64,000 bases of DNA, from the NCBI RefSeq assembly GCF_001742225.1, contig NZ_CP017076.1, forward strand, positions 310,001 to 374,000, written 5' to 3'. This DNA is from Novosphingobium resinovorum (GTDB taxonomy: Bacteria > Pseudomonadota > Alphaproteobacteria > Sphingomonadales > Sphingomonadaceae). Below, one piece after another: positions 60,720-64,000 of the stretch. The position numbers were made by a program, and so were the translations under genes. A model generated the notes under the pieces. That model did no database searches, was not told where the DNA came from, and saw only the letters and a program-made list of their open reading frames with translations. Numbering within the stretch: position 1 is the first letter of the stretch; the number at the start of each line of letters is the position of its first letter.

Positions 60720-61958
60720 ATGGTCCAGACCCCCTACGCCCCTGCCGTGGCCAATGTCCATGCTGCATTGCAGCGTATCGGCGCGCGCGATGCGCAGGTC
60801 CGGGCGTGGCTGCACGTGGACGATACCGGGGCGCTGGCTGCGGCGAGGGCACTGGATGCGGGCGAACCGGGGCCGCTCCACGGGATCTGCGTGGGTGTGA
60901 AGGACGTGATCGCGGTGGCGGGGATGCCGCTCACGCACAATTCGCCGTTGTTCTCCGGCTTCGTGCCTGCCGAGGACGCGCCTTGCGTCGCCACCTTGCG
61001 GGCGGCGGGCGCGGTGATCCTGGGCAAGACCGACACCACCGAGTTCGCCGCCGCCGGGCGCAATGCCGCCAGCGCCAATCCGCATGATTTTGCGCGCACG
61101 CCGGGCGGTTCCTCGGCCGGGTCGGCGGCGGCGGTGGCGGACGGGCATGTGCCGCTGGCGCTGGCGACGCAGACCGGCGGCTCGACGATCCGCCCCGCCA
61201 GCTTCTGCGGCATCCATGGCTTTAAGCCAAGTTGGGGCCTTATCAGCCGGGAAGGCGTGAAGACCTATGCCAATAGCCTCGATACCGTGGGCTGGTACGC
61301 GCGGGACCTCGACCTGATCGACCGGGTCTGCGAAATCTACGGCTTCGCGCCCGGTGCGCACGTCGAAGGCCGGACCTTGCGCATCGGCGTGTTCCGCACC
61401 CCCTGGTGGGATGAAATGACGCCCGATGGCCAAGCCGCTTTCGACGGCATCGCCGCCGCCATGACGGGGGCCGGGATCGACGTCGTCGAGATCGCCACGC
61501 TGCCCGAGTTCGAGCACCTCAACGACGATCACCGCGCGATCCTGTTCCGCGAGGGCGCGGCCGCTTTCCTGAGCCTTGCACGCGCACGGCCCGACTTGCT
61601 GCATCCCGATTTCCATCTTCGGGTCGATGCCCTGGCGACATATCCCGACGCTCGGCTGCGCGAGGCGCATGACCGTGCGGCGGCGGCACGGGTGGGGTTC
61701 GAGCGGGCGATCGCCGGACTCGACGCCGTGCTGGCGCCGAGCGCGCCGGGCATCGCTCCGCTCGGCCGTTCGCCGGGGGAACCCCGGTTCAACCAGCCCT
61801 GGACCTTGCTGCACGCGCCGGTTGTCAATCTGCCGCTGGCCAAAGGTGAGGGCGGGATGCCCATCGGCGTCTCGCTGGTGGCGCCGCGCTATGACGACCG
61901 GCGATTGATCGGCGTCGCGCGCGAAGTGGAAGCGCGATTGACATTTATCGCCAAATAG
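60720..61958 (+). CDS. Amidase-signature hydrolase 2
   Basis: A 412-residue amidase. Lysine in GVKDVIAVAGM, GGSSAGSAAAVADG and the nucleophile region TQTGGSTIRPASFCGIHGFK are in place. It is only distantly like the amidase at 56692 and differs around the active site (QTGGSTIR instead of DTGGSVRL). ATG at 60720 is preferred over an earlier one 39 bases upstream because it gives the usual family start. It is divergent from the MFS gene. Confidence 0.88.
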   Translation: MVQTPYAPAVANVHAALQRIGARDAQVRAWLHVDDTGALAAARALDAGEPGPLHGICVGVKDVIAVAGMPLTHNSPLFSGFVPAEDAPCVATLRAAGAVILGKTDTTEFAAAGRNAASANPHDFARTPGGSSAGSAAAVADGHVPLALATQTGGSTIRPASFCGIHGFKPSWGLISREGVKTYANSLDTVGWYARDLDLIDRVCEIYGFAPGAHVEGRTLRIGVFRTPWWDEMTPDGQAAFDGIAAAMTGAGIDVVEIATLPEFEHLNDDHRAILFREGAAAFLSLARARPDLLHPDFHLRVDALATYPDARLREAHDRAAAARVGFERAIAGLDAVLAPSAPGIAPLGRSPGEPRFNQPWTLLHAPVVNLPLAKGEGGMPIGVSLVAPRYDDRRLIGVAREVEARLTFIAK

Positions 61959-62583
61959 GTTGTATGGCTCGGCATCCGATCCGGCGATGATCACGCTGGA
62001 AAGGTGTATCGGGTCGGCGTCGTGGGCCGGGATGCGGTTTCAAGCCGTGATCACGCAAACCACGCGCCCAAACGAAGACCCGGACTGTCTCTGCGCTACC
62101 GGAAAAGCTGTCCATACGTTCCTGCGACACACGGCAGGACTTGGGACGGCCATCCCGGATAGCCTTCGGCCGATAACGATGCGAACCCTAACGACGGCCA
62201 CATGGGACTTTCCGATGGAATACAGGTCGAGCCGGGCTGCACCGTGAGTTACCCGGCCGCTCGCCAGAGCTTCACGGAAAACAAAACCCCGCGTCCCTGC
62301 TTGGACGCTCCCGACGCCGACCCGATGTTACCTTCGGATGCGTTGATTTCCCCGGCGTAATGGCCCGCACTCGCCAGCGGGTGTTTTTGTGTGCGCTGAC
62401 TGCACGCACACCCCCGTCATCCCAGCGAAAGCTGGGACCGCTGGCCGCGTAAAACCCAACCCTCGGCTAGGCGTGCTGACGATAGTTGGCCGTAACAGGC
62501 CAGCGGTCCCAGCCTTCGCTGGGATGACGGGGTTGGAGGGACGACGCGCGCGCATCCTCCCTGGCACGGGGAGGGGGGAGGAT
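61959..62583. other. Gene-free stretch between amidase 2 and lacI
   Basis: 625 bases between convergent genes. Short open frames exist on both strands but none has a convincing start, composition or homology. The right third contains a hairpin repeat (62416-62528). The rest could be decayed coding DNA; I recognise nothing in it. Confidence 0.5.
62416..62528. repeat. Dispersed hairpin repeat, variant family
   Basis: GTCATCCCAGCGAAAGCTGG at the left and CCAGCCTTCGCTGGGATGAC at the right, each followed inward by GACCGCTGG/CCAGCGGTC, form a hairpin of 113 bases. It keeps the GTCAT...GATGAC ends of the 85-bp elements but has a different inner sequence. Confidence 0.8.
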
Positions 62584-63612
62584 TCAGGCTTTCTTGCGTT
62601 TTTTTCTTGGCGCGGCCGTCGACTGACGCACGATCAGGCGATGCGGAAGCACCACTTCGCGCGCCGGTCCCTCGTGGTCCTGCTGCAGGAGCGAATCCAG
62701 CATCAGCCGCATCGCCGCCTCGCCGATCTCCACCGTGGGGATGTGCACCGTGGTCAGCGGCGGGATGGCGAAGGCGCCGAAACGCAAGTCGTCGAAACCC
62801 GCCACCGACATCTCGTCCGGCACGGAAATGCCGCGCTGATGCAGCGCGCTCATCGCGCCCATGGCCATCTCGTCGTTGGCGCAGGCGACGGCGGTGAACT
62901 CCGCGCCGCTGTCGAGCAGGCGCACCATCGCATCGTAGCCCGACTGGAGCGAGAAATCGCCGCGCGCCACCAGCGCTTCGTCGAACTCGATCCGCGCGCG
63001 CAAAAGGCCCAGCTTGTAGCCGGAAAGACGGTCCATCGACATGAACTGGTCGAGCGGCCCGGTGATCGCGGCAATGCGCTGGTGCCCCAGTTCCGCCAGA
63101 TGGCCGACGATCAGGGCGCTGGCCTCATGGTTGTCGGTGCGCACGCGCGGCAGGTTTAGGTCGGGCGGATACTCGCAAGCCGCGACCATCGGCGGCAGCT
63201 TGCTCTTGGCCGGGGGATTGAGGACGATGTCGGGGAGGTTCTTTTCCAGCAGGATGAGCCCGTCGGCCTGCTTGCCCGCGATCATCGAGGTGAACTTGTT
63301 GAGCGCATCGACGTCACCCTCGGTGATGCCGAGCAGCACGCGCATCTTGTTGGCGCGCGCGACGTTCTCGATCCCCTCGACGAAGGCTGAGGTGAACGGG
63401 TTGTAGATGCTGGGCACCGCGACGATCACGTTGTCGCTGCGCTGGCGGCGCAGGCCCGCGGCCAGGTGGTTCGGCTCGTAGTTGAGGTCGGCGATGGCCG
63501 CCTCGATCCGCTCGATCGTGGCCGGGCGCACCAGCGAGGGGGTGCTGAGCGCGCGCGACACTGTCGCTACCGATACTCCCGCGACGCGGGCGATGTCCTT
63601 GATGTTCGCCAT
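62584..63612 (-). CDS. LacI-family transcriptional regulator
   Basis: A 342-residue LacI/GalR-type regulator. The helix-turn-helix is NIKDIARVAGVSVATVSRALS (residues 3-23), followed by the hinge DLNYEPNHLAAGLRRQ and a periplasmic-binding-like effector domain (VIVAVPSIYNPFTSAFVEG to VAGFDDLRFG). A palindrome just before its start suggests autoregulation, and related palindromes lie before the dehydrogenase and TonB receptor about 9 kb away. The effector may be a sugar or a nucleoside-like compound. Confidence 0.94.
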   Translation of the reverse strand: MANIKDIARVAGVSVATVSRALSTPSLVRPATIERIEAAIADLNYEPNHLAAGLRRQRSDNVIVAVPSIYNPFTSAFVEGIENVARANKMRVLLGITEGDVDALNKFTSMIAGKQADGLILLEKNLPDIVLNPPAKSKLPPMVAACEYPPDLNLPRVRTDNHEASALIVGHLAELGHQRIAAITGPLDQFMSMDRLSGYKLGLLRARIEFDEALVARGDFSLQSGYDAMVRLLDSGAEFTAVACANDEMAMGAMSALHQRGISVPDEMSVAGFDDLRFGAFAIPPLTTVHIPTVEIGEAAMRLMLDSLLQQDHEGPAREVVLPHRLIVRQSTAAPRKKRKKA

Positions 63613-63617
63613 TGGAT

Positions 63618-63630
63618 GTAAACGTTACAT
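63618..63630. promoter_or_regulatory. LacI-type operator D (before lacI)
   Basis: TGTAAACGTTACA, with an outer A/T pair on each side, six bases upstream of the lacI start codon. It gives the reference sequence for the sites at 53956 and 54256. Confidence 0.65.
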
Positions 63631-63677
63631 AGCCGCGAGGGGCGGAGCAAGCGAAGTTGCGCGATGCGCAACTTTCG

Positions 63678-64000
63678 TCACGCCGCCGCAATCACCTCCG
63701 CCGCGCGCCACGCAAAGGCCATCGCCGGGCCGTTGGTGTTGCCCGAGATGCCGGTCGGCATCGCCGAGCAGTCGGCCACGTAAAGGCCGGAGACGCCATG
63801 GACCCGAAGGCCCGCATCGACGACGCCTGCATTGGGACCGGCCTCGGCCGAGCCCATGCGGCAAGTGCCGGTGCCGTGGAGGCCGGTCGAAACCATCCAG
63901 TTCGCGGCCTGCTGGATCTCCTCGTCGGTCTGGACGGAGGGGCCGGGCACGGTCTCGGCGCCGATGTAGGGGGCGAGGGCGGGCTGGGCCATGATCTCGC
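63678..64000 (-). CDS. GMC-family FAD oxidoreductase, C-terminal part
   Basis: The window holds the last 107 codons; the reading frame stays open to the right edge, so the start lies outside. The C-terminal signature of glucose-methanol-choline oxidoreductases is complete: GTGTCRMGS with the catalytic-histidine region just before (STGLHGTG), VDAGLRVHGVSGLYVADCSA and GNTNGPAMAFAWRAAEVI. Members oxidise alcohols such as choline, sugars or lignin-derived compounds. It lies 65 bases upstream of lacI on the same strand and so could be transcribed into it. Confidence 0.9.
   Translation of the reverse strand, partial: EIMAQPALAPYIGAETVPGPSVQTDEEIQQAANWMVSTGLHGTGTCRMGSAEAGPNAGVVDAGLRVHGVSGLYVADCSAMPTGISGNTNGPAMAFAWRAAEVIAAA

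Noticed and set aside
58085..61958. Complete rut pyrimidine operon
   Set aside because: Only the RutA-like gene is recognisable; RutB, C, D, E, F and G are not in the window.
61960..62247. Small plus-strand open frame after amidase 2
   Set aside because: No ribosome site, no recognisable family and no overlap with an operon; composition does not look coding.
1037..62528. CRISPR array from the recurring 20-30 base words
   Set aside because: The repeats are palindromic pairs scattered tens of kilobases apart, not a regular repeat-spacer series, and no cas gene is present.

Overview
The window is chromosomal DNA of a high-GC alphaproteobacterium. TonB-dependent receptors, a UrcA-family protein, the lpiA/acvB pair, the OprB/PQQ glucose dehydrogenase pair and characteristic dispersed hairpin repeats point to a sphingomonad, probably Novosphingobium or Sphingobium; this is inferred from gene content, as no rRNA or tRNA gene is present. 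I see no insertion sequence, integrase, CRISPR array or prophage.

Positions 1-7000 hold the end of a CurA-type reductase, a Rieske ferredoxin, a SnoaL-like protein, a secreted M13 metallopeptidase, a TonB-dependent receptor and a fatty-acid hydroxylase/sterol-desaturase-type membrane enzyme. Positions 7200-20500 form the most notable region. Two metallo-beta-lactamase-fold proteins lie divergent from a NikR-like repressor gene, followed by an ABC importer and then a tightly overlapping operon: a second NikR-like repressor, two DUF1989 proteins, a biotin carboxylase of the urea/guanidine type and allophanate hydrolase. The set matches guanidine nitrogen assimilation (import, carboxylation, deimination, allophanate hydrolysis). 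There is no room for a guanidine riboswitch in the two leaders. Four copies of a 26-bp operator-like sequence, TATTACG-N12-CGTAATA, lie in front of the desaturase, the hydrolase pair/repressor 1, the importer and repressor 2. Both repressors have lost most of the canonical nickel ligands.

Positions 20500-31300 carry a secreted beta-propeller protein, a LysR regulator flanked by two matching palindromes, two small secreted proteins, fructose-1,6-bisphosphatase, a TetR regulator, OprB porin, PQQ glucose dehydrogenase and NDH-2. Positions 31265-38114 (minus strand) are a compact eight-gene cluster joining polyamine chemistry (SpeD, membrane-anchored SpeE-like synthase, exported FAD amine oxidase) to membrane-associated proteins (SPFH-SHOCT, two DUF4178 zinc-ribbon proteins, DUF350, a small membrane protein). 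It looks like an envelope-linked polyamine system.

Positions 38200-53000 contain an alpha/beta hydrolase with an altered nucleophile elbow, a MASE1-PAS-GGDEF diguanylate cyclase, NhaA, a two-component system, a DUF2147-MprF-AcvB-Cys-rich-peptide operon, a stack of three hairpins, and a three-domain GH18/NodB/GT2 polysaccharide enzyme. Positions 52800-64000 hold a catabolic cluster that appears to be under a LacI regulator: Gfo/Idh/MocA dehydrogenase, TonB receptor, amidase, RutA-like flavin monooxygenase, MFS transporter, second amidase, the LacI gene and the end of a GMC oxidoreductase. LacI-type palindromes lie before the dehydrogenase, the receptor and lacI itself. RutA here is separated from its usual rutBCDEFG partners.
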